DNA of 64,000 bases, from positions 1-64,000 of the forward strand of contig JBCCBP010000011.1 of assembly GCA_039033995.1 (NCBI GenBank), written 5' to 3'. Shown in pieces: positions 8,535 through 17,556 of this stretch. The stretch comes from CALBPI01 sp039033995. Its GTDB lineage: Bacteria > Pseudomonadota > Gammaproteobacteria > Steroidobacterales > Woeseiaceae. The position numbers and the translations under genes were made by a program. The notes below the pieces were generated by a model, which had not been told where the DNA came from, did no database searches, and saw only the letters and a list, made by a program, of their open reading frames with translations. Within the stretch, counting starts at the first letter, position 1; every line of letters begins with the position of its first letter.

Positions 8535-9653
8535 TCATCCGACCTGCGGGCAGGGGATAAATTGCTTCGAGAAGATGATCTGGTCGTAACGCTGATACCA
8601 GGCCACTGTCGTTGCCTGCCCGTTCATATAATTCGAGGGCTGGAACGCGTTGTAGCCTTTCGGGTGTCGCGGCGTATCACTGAAGTTGATCGTATTCATT
8701 TGCGAGAACACAGTTTCGTAGGAAGTCTCGCCCGGCCGCGCTACGAAGGCTTCGAACAGGGTATTGCGGTCGCCGTCGGTGCCCGGAACCAAGTGGTACA
8801 GCCAGGTTACCCACTGAGCATCAGCATACTCCCAGCAAGGGCCACCTTGTGTGCAGCGATCGTAGTCACTGCCTGGCTGCTTGGTGCCGTTGTCGACTCC
8901 CATCGAGCCGCCCGTATCCGGTGACGAGCCAAAATTGGTGTACCAAAGTGCCCGGCGGTTACGTTCGTTCTGCTGCACGATTTCCTGGTTCAGTGTCGAT
9001 TGCGTTGTCGCCAGGAACGACTGCTTGCCCGCACTCGGGGTGCCGGCACGGAAACGGTTCGGATCGATCTTGATACGGAACTGCAGGTAGAACTCACTAC
9101 CGTCGAATCGATCGTTGTCCCAGCCATCAGCACCAATGTACGACGGGTGGGCATAATAACTGCGGCGATACGCTTCGTTAACGCCCCGATTGCTCGGATC
9201 CCAGGCTTCAAGATTCATCGTTCCGGCAGCAGCAGGATCATTTTCTCCACGGCCGTTTGAGGCGCCGCTCATTGGTCCGAAGGGCCGCCACCAGCCGGGT
9301 GCGCCACCACTGCCAACCGGGTGAATCAGCTCAAGGCAGCCGCCACCGGTGATGCCATCGGATGTATTGCGGATACAACGGCCGGGACTGCGTGTGTCAT
9401 TCGGATCATTGCCGAGCCCAGAGGACCAACGGAAATTGTCAACTTCGGCATCGTTGCGAAAATCGTGGAACCAGACAACACCAGCACCGCTAGTGCGAGC
9501 GGCCCAGTCACCCTCCAAGTCACCGGCAGGACATGGCCTCGCTGGCGCGCCGTCGGAAAGGACGGGCGGGCAAGCGGTCTGCGCGAGCGCTGTGTCGAGC
9601 AGCATCAAGCCAGCTGAACTGGTAGCGCTTTGAATAAATTTACGTCTTTTCAC
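8535..9653 (-). CDS. Tat-type secreted protein with jelly-roll-like fold, possible polysaccharide lyase/binding protein
   Basis: 372 residues. GTG start preceded by GAGGTG. The N-terminus MKRRKFIQSATSS followed by a hydrophobic stretch ending DTALAQ is a plausible twin-arginine signal. The mature protein has features of concanavalin-like beta-sandwich glycan-active proteins: VVWFHDFRNDAEVDNFRW at about 60, EFYLQFRIKIDPNRF at about 190, and a late W-V-T-W-L-Y strand. No lyase family could be assigned, and catalytic residues are not obvious. Eight or so cysteines hint at disulfides. Its place beside the exopolysaccharide genes suggests trimming or binding of the polymer. Confidence 0.6.
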   Translation of the reverse strand: MKRRKFIQSATSSAGLMLLDTALAQTACPPVLSDGAPARPCPAGDLEGDWAARTSGAGVVWFHDFRNDAEVDNFRWSSGLGNDPNDTRSPGRCIRNTSDGITGGGCLELIHPVGSGGAPGWWRPFGPMSGASNGRGENDPAAAGTMNLEAWDPSNRGVNEAYRRSYYAHPSYIGADGWDNDRFDGSEFYLQFRIKIDPNRFRAGTPSAGKQSFLATTQSTLNQEIVQQNERNRRALWYTNFGSSPDTGGSMGVDNGTKQPGSDYDRCTQGGPCWEYADAQWVTWLYHLVPGTDGDRNTLFEAFVARPGETSYETVFSQMNTINFSDTPRHPKGYNAFQPSNYMNGQATTVAWYQRYDQIIFSKQFIPCPQVG

Positions 9654-9753
9654 CTTGTTTCACCTCACGATAGGCTATCGCTCGTGTTGCTGTATGACCG
9701 GATCGTTGTTTCTGAAGTATCTCAGGTCTACACCCGCCTTACCAAACGATCGC

Positions 9754-10728
9754 CTACTGAACGGTCTTCACAGCCTCGTTGGAGTACTCACTTTCGGTAT
9801 CGTTACTCTTCAGTGAGACGGCTACAAAGTAATACGTGCCAGGCGTCAGGTTGGGGATCACGTAACTCGTAATCCCGGGATCGCGAATTTCGACGCGGTT
9901 CGGATAGTTACCGGATTGCGTGCCGTAGTAGAACGCGTAGCCCACAAGGTCGGTGAGCGGTGACCCATCGGTATTTTGTGTCGGCGCGTCCCAGAATAGC
10001 TCCGCTGAACCGGTCGCTACCTGACCTACTGTGATGCTAAACGCGCCCAGCGTCGCGTTCGCCTGACCGTCACTGACCGTAATGCGGATGTTGTCATACG
10101 TACCAACGTCACCGGCACCTGGAGTGCCCGACAAACGGCCCGTATTGCTATTGAAGCTGGCCCAGGACGGACGATTCTGGATGCTAAACGACAGGCTGTC
10201 GCCGTCCGCATCGGAAGCGCTCGGCGTAAAGGCGTAGTCGTCACCAACCAGCACAGAGTTCGCCGGGTTACCACTGATGGTCGGGGCGCTGTTGGTCGGC
10301 GGCGGGTTGCTGCCCGGATCATCGACCTCAACGGAAAAAGGTGAAAGCGAGGTCGATAGGTCGCCATCAGTAACGGTGACCGTGATGCCCTGATAAACAC
10401 CCACATCCGAATTGTCGGGCGTGCCGGCCATTTGACCGGTACTCTGGTTAAACGAGGTTACCCAGGCTGGACGATTCTGAATGGTGAACGACAACGAGTC
10501 GCCATCAGGGTCTGACGCCGATGGAGAAAACGAAAACGACTGTCCGGCCATCACCGTCGCGGGTGGTGTACCGGAAATAGAAGGCGCACGGTTAGAAGCG
10601 GGTGGATTGCCACCACCGGTGTTGCCATCGATCGTACCGTCGTCACTGCCGCCGCCGCCGCACGCGCTCAGCAGCGATACGAGAATAATGGGAGCCGCCG
10701 TTTTACGAAATCTTTCAGCACTCAACAT
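9754..10728 (-). CDS. Lipoprotein with two Ig-like (He_PIG) domains and a fibronectin type III domain
   Basis: 324 residues. The signal ends LVSLLSACGGGGS, a lipobox with Cys at about 22, followed by a Gly/Ser/Asp linker. Two internal repeats of about 95 residues share APSISG or APTISG, ASD-DGDSLSF-IQNRP and GTP-DVG-Y, the pattern of the putative-Ig (He_PIG/cadherin-like) domain. A C-terminal FnIII-like domain runs from AELFWDAPTQNTDG to SEYSNEAVKTVQ. It is likely surface or periplasm exposed and adhesive, binding glycan or a matrix protein. TAGGA precedes the ATG. It has a long upstream region with repeated TGTCG motifs. Confidence 0.8.
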   Translation of the reverse strand: MLSAERFRKTAAPIILVSLLSACGGGGSDDGTIDGNTGGGNPPASNRAPSISGTPPATVMAGQSFSFSPSASDPDGDSLSFTIQNRPAWVTSFNQSTGQMAGTPDNSDVGVYQGITVTVTDGDLSTSLSPFSVEVDDPGSNPPPTNSAPTISGNPANSVLVGDDYAFTPSASDADGDSLSFSIQNRPSWASFNSNTGRLSGTPGAGDVGTYDNIRITVSDGQANATLGAFSITVGQVATGSAELFWDAPTQNTDGSPLTDLVGYAFYYGTQSGNYPNRVEIRDPGITSYVIPNLTPGTYYFVAVSLKSNDTESEYSNEAVKTVQ

Positions 10729-10830
10729 TGTTCAAAATCCTATGTTTTAAAATGTCTGTCATCGTCCTTTGACGGCGACACATTAAATCCGTTATTGACC
10801 AATGCACTATGTAGCGACTGCCTGCGCTTG

Positions 10831-10849
10831 GGTGTCGAGAACCGACACC
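10831..10849. promoter_or_regulatory. Perfect 7-bp inverted repeat, candidate operator
   Basis: GGTGTCG, five bases, CGACACC, about 105 bases before the lipoprotein start at 10728. It shares the TGTCG half-site with the dyad at 4940. A CRP/FNR-like or other dimeric regulator would fit, but no regulator can be named. Confidence 0.4.
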
Positions 10850-11456
10850 GTTTGGTTGGCAACCCCGCTGTCATAGGCAATGCCCTTAGACCGGTTGTTT
10901 TGCGTATTCACCTTTCGATGAACTTGCCTTTCACGCTTCGAAGTATGCGACTGTCATAAAGTCGAATACAACCGAATAACCCCGAAAGTACGCGCCTAGT
11001 TTCCAAAGTGTGATCCAACGCACAAAGTCCTTTAAAAAGAGCCGTGCGCAGTTCTCACAATCTTCTTGTTAAATTAAAGCAAAGGCTATGCCAGACATTC
11101 TTAAAGCGCTGTTTTTGTTGGTAAAAATTTCTTGCGCATTTCATCAATGGCCATAATTGTAAAGCAACGGTGGGGTGTTATGTCGCCAAACCCGAACGCT
11201 TTCTGAAAGGCTGATTGAGCTTTTTTCTGTAAGTCCATGACCTTTATGCATTAATCATGATGTCGCCAAATCGAGACATTTTGTGTCGTCGTTTCGCTGC
11301 TTTGCGACAGTGCGCAAAAGACCGACACCTACCTATCAAAAACAGAATTTTAGGCGACTTTTCTGAACACGCTGTGAGCTATATCGAACAAGCCTCCGCT
11401 GCACAACACTTAACGCGTTATGTCATATTGAGGAAATGCTTCAGAACGGTGTCGCG

Positions 11457-11482
11457 GTGATCCAGGTGGTCACCCGGGTCAC
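11457..11482 (-). terminator. Hairpin downstream of the PLP decarboxylase gene
   Basis: GTGATCCAGGTG and the near-complementary CACCCGGGTCAC form a stem just after the stop at 11493 on the minus strand. It lacks a T-tract, so it may be a weak terminator or an RNA-stabilising hairpin. Confidence 0.4.
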
Positions 11483-11492
11483 TGTCTGGCGC

Positions 11493-12731
11493 CTACACTA
11501 GAATTTCTTTTGGGAGTGGATGGCTCAGAAAGTTTATCGGGCTGGCGGTTGGGCCATAGGCGCCCGACTGGAACACCGCCACGTAATCGTCGATCTCGCC
11601 ACGCGCCATCGACATACGGTCGGCCAATAGATCGAGTGGTGTGCACAATGGCCCGACGACCGATTGCACTTCGGGTGCATCACTGAATACGCGATTGGCG
11701 ATCAGCACCGGGTAGTTTTTCCGAATGATCTGTCCAAAGTTGCCTGATGCCGCGAGGTGATGATGCAACCCACCGTCGGCGACCAGGAACACATGGTCGC
11801 GAGAAATCTTGCGATCGACAATCTGGCAGATGTACACACCGGCCTCACCAACAATATAGCGCCCGAGTTCCAGTACGAGCTGGGTGGATGGGCTCGTTGC
11901 TTTCAGTTTGCTGATGATGGGCTCGAGGTTCTCGCCGAGCGGCGCAATGTCGAGCGGCTTGTCGCCTTTGAAATAGGGGATACCGAATCCGCCACCTAGA
12001 TTCAGCCACTCCAATTCATGGTCCAGCTGCTGCATCAGCGACTCGGCGAGCTCATAGGTTTTGTTTTGTACATCGATCAAGGCGTCCACCTTGAGATTCT
12101 GCGAGCCGCAGAAGATGTGCATGCCGACCAGGTCGAGGTTGCTGCCGCGCATTGCCTGCAACAGGTCTGGTACCTGCTCGGCGTCCACACCGAACTGCTT
12201 CGGACCCCCCGACATTTTCATGCCCGATGTTTTGAGTTCGAAATCTGGATTGACGCGGATTGCGACGCGAGGGCGGCACTGTTGTTTGTGTCCGACTGCC
12301 ATCAGGCGTTCCATCTCGGTTCGCGATTCGATCGTGACGGTGATGCCGGCTTCGACAGCGCGTTCCAGCTCCACCATGCGCTTGCCTGGTCCGGCGAAAC
12401 TGATGTCTTTTGGGTCGGTAGCGGTGTCGAGTGCAACATCGAGTTCGAGCACAGAGGCGATATCCAGTCCGTCAACTAACGGCGCGATCAGGTTCACCAC
12501 CGCTGGCATCGGATTGGCTTTGATTGCGTAGTGTAAATGCAGGTCGTCTGGCAGGTGTCGCCGCATATGTGCGATTCGCTCGCGAATCAGTGCGCTGTCA
12601 TAAACGAAAAACGGCCCCTCACCGAGCTCGGCCGCGATCTCGCTGATACGACGGCCGCCGACTGCGAGCTCATTGTCGATAACATCGAATGGTGCGACTT
12701 CCGTATGCAGCGGTAATGTGGTGTTCGTCAT
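11493..12731 (-). CDS. Pyridoxal-dependent decarboxylase, exosortase A system-associated
   Basis: 412 residues, a fold-III PLP decarboxylase of the LysA/ornithine decarboxylase type. PLP Lys is in HYAIKANPMPAV at about 67. The glycine-rich phosphate site is near WLNLGGGFGIPY at about 240, and the active-site Cys is in GPLCTPLD near 360. Length and context fit TIGR03099, a family found only with exosortase A systems and paired with the acyl-CoA ligase next door (3-base gap). The amino-acid substrate is unknown. Diaminopimelate decarboxylase proper is less likely because of the neighbourhood. The product may be an amine used to decorate the polysaccharide; that is inference. Confidence 0.85.
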   Translation of the reverse strand: MTNTTLPLHTEVAPFDVIDNELAVGGRRISEIAAELGEGPFFVYDSALIRERIAHMRRHLPDDLHLHYAIKANPMPAVVNLIAPLVDGLDIASVLELDVALDTATDPKDISFAGPGKRMVELERAVEAGITVTIESRTEMERLMAVGHKQQCRPRVAIRVNPDFELKTSGMKMSGGPKQFGVDAEQVPDLLQAMRGSNLDLVGMHIFCGSQNLKVDALIDVQNKTYELAESLMQQLDHELEWLNLGGGFGIPYFKGDKPLDIAPLGENLEPIISKLKATSPSTQLVLELGRYIVGEAGVYICQIVDRKISRDHVFLVADGGLHHHLAASGNFGQIIRKNYPVLIANRVFSDAPEVQSVVGPLCTPLDLLADRMSMARGEIDDYVAVFQSGAYGPTASPINFLSHPLPKEILV

Positions 12732-12734
12732 GGT

Positions 12735-14312
12735 CTAGTTCCCGTTGCTACGATCGGCGAGTTCGCGCGCGATTCGTGCTCGATCTATTTTGCCATTGGG
12801 GTTGCGCGGTAGCGAGTCGTGCCACCGGTATTCGGCCGGCACCATATAACTTGGCAGTTCTCGACGGCAATACTGTTGTAGTTGTTTTTCGGCGTCTTCA
12901 AGGCCGGGCTTCGCTACGACACACAACACGATCCGCTGACCCAGTGATTCGTCTTCGACGCCAAACGCACCCACCTCAGCCACAAGGCCGGACGCATATA
13001 ACGATTCCTCGAGATCGGTAGGGCTGACGCGATAACCCGAGGTCTTGATCATGTCATCCTTACGGCCGACGAAATAGAGAAAGCCATCGGCGTCGCGACG
13101 CACGGTATCGCCCGACCAGACGGCGAGTTCCGTTGTAGGGATTGCATCGCGTTGACCCGGTGCGGGCTTGTAGCGTTCGGCGGTTTTTGCAGGGTCACGC
13201 CAGTATCCCAAACCGACCAAAGCGCCCCGGTGCACGAGTTCACCCGGTTCGTCGACGTCGCATTCCGTACCGTCGGGTCTGACCACCAAAATTTCGGCAT
13301 TGGGGATCGCCTTGCCAATCGAATCGGGCCGGTCGTCGACCTCATTCGGTGGCAGGTAGGTCGAGCGAAACGCTTCCGTCAGACCGTACATCAGGAAGGG
13401 CTTTGCTGCTGGAAAATTACTGCGAAGTTTCGCGAGCAACGTACGCGGCATTTTGCCGCCGGTGTTGGCGAAATAGCGCACGCTGCGCTTGACGCTGTCC
13501 GGCCAGTCGAGATCGGCGAGTTGCATCCAGAGCGGCGGCACTGCCGTGATGCCAGTGATGCCTTCGGCCTCCGCGACACGGAGTGTGTCCTTCGGCAAAA
13601 AATAGTCGTGCAGAATGGCGCTGGCGCCCGACCAGAATGCCGTACTCAGCTGGCTGAAACCAGCATCGAAACTCAATGGCAATGCGCACAGAATTCTGTC
13701 GTCTTGCGTGTTGCCGATATAGGTCGCGACGCTTTCTGCGCCGGCGACCATATTGCGATGTGACAAGATGACGCCTTTCGGTTTGCCGGTGCTGCCCGAT
13801 GTGTACATCAACGCCGCCACATCGGTATCGATACTGAGATGCAATCGGCAGGGCATCGTGTCCAGTGCGCGCCAGGCAATAACCTCGTAGTGCGCGTCCT
13901 CCGGTGTTTTCGCCTCGTCGTCGGTGACGATGACGACGCGCAGATCCGGACAATCCTTGAGCGAACTTGCAATCAGCTTCAAGCGATCGTTGCTCGTGAT
14001 GAGCAACGCGGCGCCGGCGTCGTTCACGATGTGCTGCACCTGGGCCGCCTTCAGTACAGGATTGACCGGTACCATAACTCCACCGGCACGCGTGGCGCCG
14101 AACATCGCCGTCACGTTGGCAACATTCTTGGGCAGAAAGATTGCGACGCGATCACCTGCGGTCAGGCCGGCTTGGGTCACGCCGTGTGCGAAGTCACGGG
14201 TGGCTGCCAATAATTCTGCATAGCTCATGCGCTGCTTTTTGTCGGCCAGCGCCAATGCCTGAGAGTTTATCTCGGCTCCGCGATCAATCAGTTGGTGTAG
14301 TAGGTATGCCAT
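12735..14312 (-). CDS. Acyl-CoA ligase (AMP-forming), exosortase A system-associated
   Basis: 525 residues, ANL superfamily. The adenylation motifs are in order: YTSGSTGKPKG at about 170, YGLTEAFRSTYLPP at about 312, SGDTVRRDADGFLYFVGR near 405, and PRNPNGKIDR with the catalytic Lys near 510. It activates a carboxylic acid as acyl-AMP and transfers it to CoA or a carrier. It matches the exosortase-A-associated family TIGR03098, and the following PLP decarboxylase is its usual partner. No acyl carrier protein gene is seen beside it in the window; one may lie upstream of base 1. The two genes are almost contiguous and likely cotranscribed. Confidence 0.88.
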   Translation of the reverse strand: MAYLLHQLIDRGAEINSQALALADKKQRMSYAELLAATRDFAHGVTQAGLTAGDRVAIFLPKNVANVTAMFGATRAGGVMVPVNPVLKAAQVQHIVNDAGAALLITSNDRLKLIASSLKDCPDLRVVIVTDDEAKTPEDAHYEVIAWRALDTMPCRLHLSIDTDVAALMYTSGSTGKPKGVILSHRNMVAGAESVATYIGNTQDDRILCALPLSFDAGFSQLSTAFWSGASAILHDYFLPKDTLRVAEAEGITGITAVPPLWMQLADLDWPDSVKRSVRYFANTGGKMPRTLLAKLRSNFPAAKPFLMYGLTEAFRSTYLPPNEVDDRPDSIGKAIPNAEILVVRPDGTECDVDEPGELVHRGALVGLGYWRDPAKTAERYKPAPGQRDAIPTTELAVWSGDTVRRDADGFLYFVGRKDDMIKTSGYRVSPTDLEESLYASGLVAEVGAFGVEDESLGQRIVLCVVAKPGLEDAEKQLQQYCRRELPSYMVPAEYRWHDSLPRNPNGKIDRARIARELADRSNGN

Positions 14313-14346
14313 GGCTCTCAGTCAGCAAGTGGAGGTCTGCTGTGCG

Positions 14347-15003
14347 TCAGACCAGTTTCAATTTGTGGGCGTAGAAAGCTTCAGCCAGTTGGGTTGGCGA
14401 GTGGCTCTCCATGCCGCGCAGCCGCATCAGACTATGGAACAGATCATCCGTAAACCAGTGCTTTCGCTGTTGCGAGTTATAGTGCTGTTGCAACAGCTCG
14501 ATTTTTCTCGCGGCGTGCACGGGATCGATATCTACGAAGACACTGGGACGCCCGAGGTCGCCATCCCATTTCGGAATCTCATATTCCAGAATCTGGTGGT
14601 CTCTGAACGTATTCCAGGTCAACTCGCCGATGAGACGATGATCCTGATGCGCGTCGCTGCGATAGTGCGTGAATATCAGGTCTGGCGATACTGTGGGCTT
14701 GATCGCTTCAAAGGTGTCCTTAATCGCAGCGCCTTCGTAAGGCAGGTAGCCATCCCTGAATTCGTGCACCGTGATACTGGCGCTGGCGGCACCTGCGCAG
14801 AAATCGCTTGCGGCGGCCTGTGCTTCTTCGGCTCGCGCGGGCGTCGAGGTCAACACGTGCCAGTGAACATGCACATTCGTGTATCGGTTGAGTAACGTCA
14901 GCAACGTCGCGCCGCAACCAATCTCAATGTCGTCGCAATGTGCGCCCAGACAGAGAATGGTCAGATCTGTTGTCGTGTCGGGCGCGACGGGTAGGGATAG
15001 CAT
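14347..15003 (-). CDS. PIG-L/LmbE family zinc deacetylase
   Basis: 218 residues from the ATG at 15003. That start overlaps the stop of the upstream gene in TGATG, so the two are translationally coupled; a longer start at 15051 would overlap much more. The zinc-binding motifs are AHCDD near residue 22 and THYRSDAHQDH near 120. The family removes N-acetyl groups from sugar amines or related substrates. In this locus it probably deacetylates a nucleotide sugar or a lipid-linked amino sugar. The C-terminal region has HKLKLV and is otherwise typical in length. Confidence 0.85.
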   Translation of the reverse strand: MLSLPVAPDTTTDLTILCLGAHCDDIEIGCGATLLTLLNRYTNVHVHWHVLTSTPARAEEAQAAASDFCAGAASASITVHEFRDGYLPYEGAAIKDTFEAIKPTVSPDLIFTHYRSDAHQDHRLIGELTWNTFRDHQILEYEIPKWDGDLGRPSVFVDIDPVHAARKIELLQQHYNSQQRKHWFTDDLFHSLMRLRGMESHSPTQLAEAFYAHKLKLV

Positions 15004-16301
15004 CAGGTCGCGGCCTCCGGAAAAAATCGTGTGATCATCGCGCGTCGCCATTCATCGATCCGACGCGCTTTGGGTAACTCGACATCATCATAGGTAATCG
15101 GTGAATCTTTGGAAATGTCTCTTCTCAAGACACAACCGTCGGAAACACCCATTGGCAGCAAATTCTCGGCGATTGACGTCTGCATATTGTCGATCAGCGT
15201 GTAGGCCGTAAAGCCACCTATACCGTCCAGTGTTTCGCCAGCCTTGAGATCACGTTTCGCGATTGTAATCGCATCGCAGCAGGGCGGGCCGAGTGGTGCA
15301 ATCGTGGTATCGTCCAGCAATACCGCCCGACAAACGGTGATAGGTACTTCAAGCTGCGGCAGATGGTAGGGCGTATGAAACACGTAGAAGGGGCCATCAC
15401 CCATTTTCAGGTACCGCAGGTACTCGGCTTTCATCGGTTGCTCGGAGTGGCCGATAACAAACGCACCGGTGTGTGGTGCCGCGCCAACCAGATAGTCGAC
15501 AATACCGCGCTCCGGCGTAAAAGCACTTTCGGGAAAGGCGGGCAGGCAGTGGCGCACATCGTCGCAAGATGGGCCGAACATGCCGCGTTTGCCAACACCA
15601 AATCCGAGACCATTCGCCAGTACCGTGAGTTCCATCGACAACTTGGTCCCGTCGACAAAGGAGGTGACTGCTCTTGGTTTCTGATTGTGCTGCCTCGCGA
15701 ACTCGGCTTGAGTCTCCGGTGTGCGATACGGATCGTAGAAACCTTTAAGGTTGCCTGCACCGACCACGTCGAGGCCGATCGTCTTCACGAACCGCGCCAG
15801 ATTCGCAGCTACACCTGGCTCGTCGCCGTCGGTATTGGTGTAGATCACACCCTGCTCGTCGGCTAGCGCTTTCAGCCAGGGTCCGACCGTTGCGTCCATT
15901 TCGCAATTGAGCGCGATCAAGTGTTTACCAGCACGAATCGTCTGCAGGGCGACCCAGGCACCGTATTCGACTTCGCCGGTGGTTTCGATGACCGCATCGA
16001 TCCGCTCGCAATCAAACAACACCTGCGGGTTGTCTGTGATCGCGTGGGCGCCCCGTTCGATGGCTTTATTCAAGCCCGAGACATCGTCAACAGATCGAAT
16101 CTCTGCGGCACCGGCGTTTTCCAGCGCTCGCTGCGCATGTTCCGGCGTGCGGTTCACAATCACAGCCAGGTGAATGACCGGAAAAGCGCTGAGGATTTGT
16201 GCCGCGATATGCCGGGCGCTGAAGCCAGCACCAACGATCCCGATCCGAATCGGTTGGTTGGCATCAAGGCGTTGCTGGATGGCGCGGTCGACAATAATCA
16301 T
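15003..16301 (-). CDS. NAD(P)-dependent dehydrogenase with C-terminal SAF domain
   Basis: 432 residues. An N-terminal Rossmann domain (RIGIVGAGFSARHIAAQIL, residues 18-36) is followed by a homoserine-dehydrogenase-like middle (VIETTGEVEYGAW, NTDGDEPGVAANL). The C-terminal SAF-type domain (TIAKRDLKAGETLDGIGGF to about 415) resembles the antifreeze/sialic-acid-synthase module. Such SAF-containing dehydrogenases appear in surface-sugar loci. The substrate has not been inferred here. The gene lies between the PIG-L gene (1-base overlap) and the SDR gene (20-base gap), in the CDP-sugar block. It could act on an aldehyde or amino-acid-like sugar precursor. Confidence 0.75.
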   Translation of the reverse strand: MIIVDRAIQQRLDANQPIRIGIVGAGFSARHIAAQILSAFPVIHLAVIVNRTPEHAQRALENAGAAEIRSVDDVSGLNKAIERGAHAITDNPQVLFDCERIDAVIETTGEVEYGAWVALQTIRAGKHLIALNCEMDATVGPWLKALADEQGVIYTNTDGDEPGVAANLARFVKTIGLDVVGAGNLKGFYDPYRTPETQAEFARQHNQKPRAVTSFVDGTKLSMELTVLANGLGFGVGKRGMFGPSCDDVRHCLPAFPESAFTPERGIVDYLVGAAPHTGAFVIGHSEQPMKAEYLRYLKMGDGPFYVFHTPYHLPQLEVPITVCRAVLLDDTTIAPLGPPCCDAITIAKRDLKAGETLDGIGGFTAYTLIDNMQTSIAENLLPMGVSDGCVLRRDISKDSPITYDDVELPKARRIDEWRRAMITRFFPEAAT

Positions 16302-16321
16302 CAGCGAGCTCTGATCTCAGC

Positions 16322-17347
16322 CTAGATCGTCCAGCGGAGCTCGTCGGTTAGCTTGCCTTCGGCAATCAAATGTTTGATGTGGGCGATTCGTTTGAATTTA
16401 ATGCCCTCATAGTCGTCCGCGTTCAGGCCGTAGCGGCTGTACGACTCATAACACTGTTCGACGCCTTGCAGCGCCGTCCAGCGCGGCTTGAAGTCCGGAA
16501 ACACTTGACGGATCTTGTCAAAGTTGACGCGATAGCAACGTTCGTCGGGGCTTGCGCCTTCGGCATATTCGATCTCGCAGTCGGGTACGGTATCTTTGAC
16601 CATCTGGGCCAGATCGCGCATCTGGTAGTTCTCGGTATTGGTGCCGACGTTTACCGCCAGATTGTGTGCCACGTCGCGCGGTGCCTTCAGCGCGCAGATG
16701 ACGGCCAGCGAGATATCTTCGATATGCACGAGTGGCCGCCATGGTGTGCCATCGCTCTTCATCAGAATTTTGCCGGTCGTCATCGCCCACGCCACCAGAT
16801 TGTTGATCACCAGGTCGAAGCGAATGCGCGGCGATACACCGTAGGCAGTCGCGTTCCGCATGAATGTTGGGCTGAAGTCGTCGTCTGCCATCGCTGAGAC
16901 TTCCTGCTCAACCAGCACTTTCGACTTGGCGTAAGCAGTCACGGGGTTAAACGTGGCCGACTCATCGAGAACGTCGTCACCAGCTTTGCCATACATACTG
17001 CATGATGACGCGAAAACGAAACGCTGCGCGCCGGCTTGCTTGGCCGCTTTAGCGAGCTGCACGGAGGCCAGATGGTTGATGTCGTAGGTCAGATTCGGGT
17101 TGATATTGCCGAGCGGATCGTTGGACAACGCAGCTAGATGAACCACGGCGTCGATGCCGTCGAGGTCGGCAGCGGTGACGTCACGCACATCTTTCTGAAT
17201 GGTCGGTACCGCCACGGGCTCGTCGCCGTAGGTGCAATAACGATAGAGATTCGAGTCGAATCCGACAACGTCGAAGCCGGCGTCCAGCAGCATGGGCACC
17301 ATGACGGTGCCGATATAACCCTGGTGACCTGTGACAAGGACTTTCAT
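16322..17347 (-). CDS. Extended SDR nucleotide-sugar epimerase/dehydratase
   Basis: 341 residues. NAD-binding GHQGYIG (GxxGxxG) at residues 7-13; catalytic SSCSMYG at about 115 and YAKSK (YxxxK) at about 140. The family modifies nucleotide sugars (epimerisation, dehydration or reduction). The serine segment SCSMYG is characteristic of SDRs that travel with rfbF-type cytidylyltransferases and C-methyltransferases. It could act on a CDP-sugar. A dedicated CDP-glucose 4,6-dehydratase (rfbG) is not otherwise present in this window, so this gene or one outside must supply that step. AGGAGCTACTA lies just upstream of the ATG. Confidence 0.82.
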   Translation of the reverse strand: MKVLVTGHQGYIGTVMVPMLLDAGFDVVGFDSNLYRYCTYGDEPVAVPTIQKDVRDVTAADLDGIDAVVHLAALSNDPLGNINPNLTYDINHLASVQLAKAAKQAGAQRFVFASSCSMYGKAGDDVLDESATFNPVTAYAKSKVLVEQEVSAMADDDFSPTFMRNATAYGVSPRIRFDLVINNLVAWAMTTGKILMKSDGTPWRPLVHIEDISLAVICALKAPRDVAHNLAVNVGTNTENYQMRDLAQMVKDTVPDCEIEYAEGASPDERCYRVNFDKIRQVFPDFKPRWTALQGVEQCYESYSRYGLNADDYEGIKFKRIAHIKHLIAEGKLTDELRWTI

Positions 17348-17532
17348 AGTAGCTCCTGTGCGTTTGTGGCGGTGACACGACGAGGTCGCCCCGGTCGCGT
17401 GGCAAGGCGTTATTCCCGCCTGCCAGTATTCCTGGGCCGGTGCTCAGCGCCCTGAAGATTTAACCCGCAAGTATACAATGCAACCCGTTAAAAACGTTGA
17501 TGCAGGTCGGGTTCTGCCCTGTGACCGAAGTC

Positions 17533-17552
17533 CGCGACCCGTGTGGGTCGGG
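17533..17552 (-). terminator. Hairpin after the C-methyltransferase gene
   Basis: CGACCC-GTGT-GGGTCG follows the stop at 17557 on the minus strand. No T-tract, so this is a tentative terminator or processing hairpin. Confidence 0.35.
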
Positions 17553-17556
17553 CGGG

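Larger units (their letters stand above)
10729..11492. promoter_or_regulatory. 764-base intergenic region with repeated TGTCGC/GCGACA motifs
   Basis: No convincing gene lies here. The only ORF (11257-11460) lacks codon pattern and homology I can recognise. The stretch is richer in A/T than its surroundings. It holds TGTCGC or GCGACA at 10775, 11181, 11261, 11304 and 11450. An 11-base direct repeat ATGTCGCCAAA occurs at 11180 and 11260, exactly 80 bases apart. A perfect dyad GGTGTCG-AGAAC-CGACACC lies at 10831-10849. It is the upstream region of the minus-strand lipoprotein gene and could carry multiple operator sites or an untranslated RNA. Confidence 0.45.

Noticed and set aside
11257..11460. 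67-codon plus-strand ORF in the long gap
   Set aside because: No ribosome site, no recognisable protein, and it lies over repeated TGTCGC motifs; probably open by chance.
11493..12731. Diaminopimelate decarboxylase lysA
   Set aside because: Same fold, but it pairs with the acyl-CoA ligase typical of exosortase loci, so a lysine-biosynthesis role is less likely.
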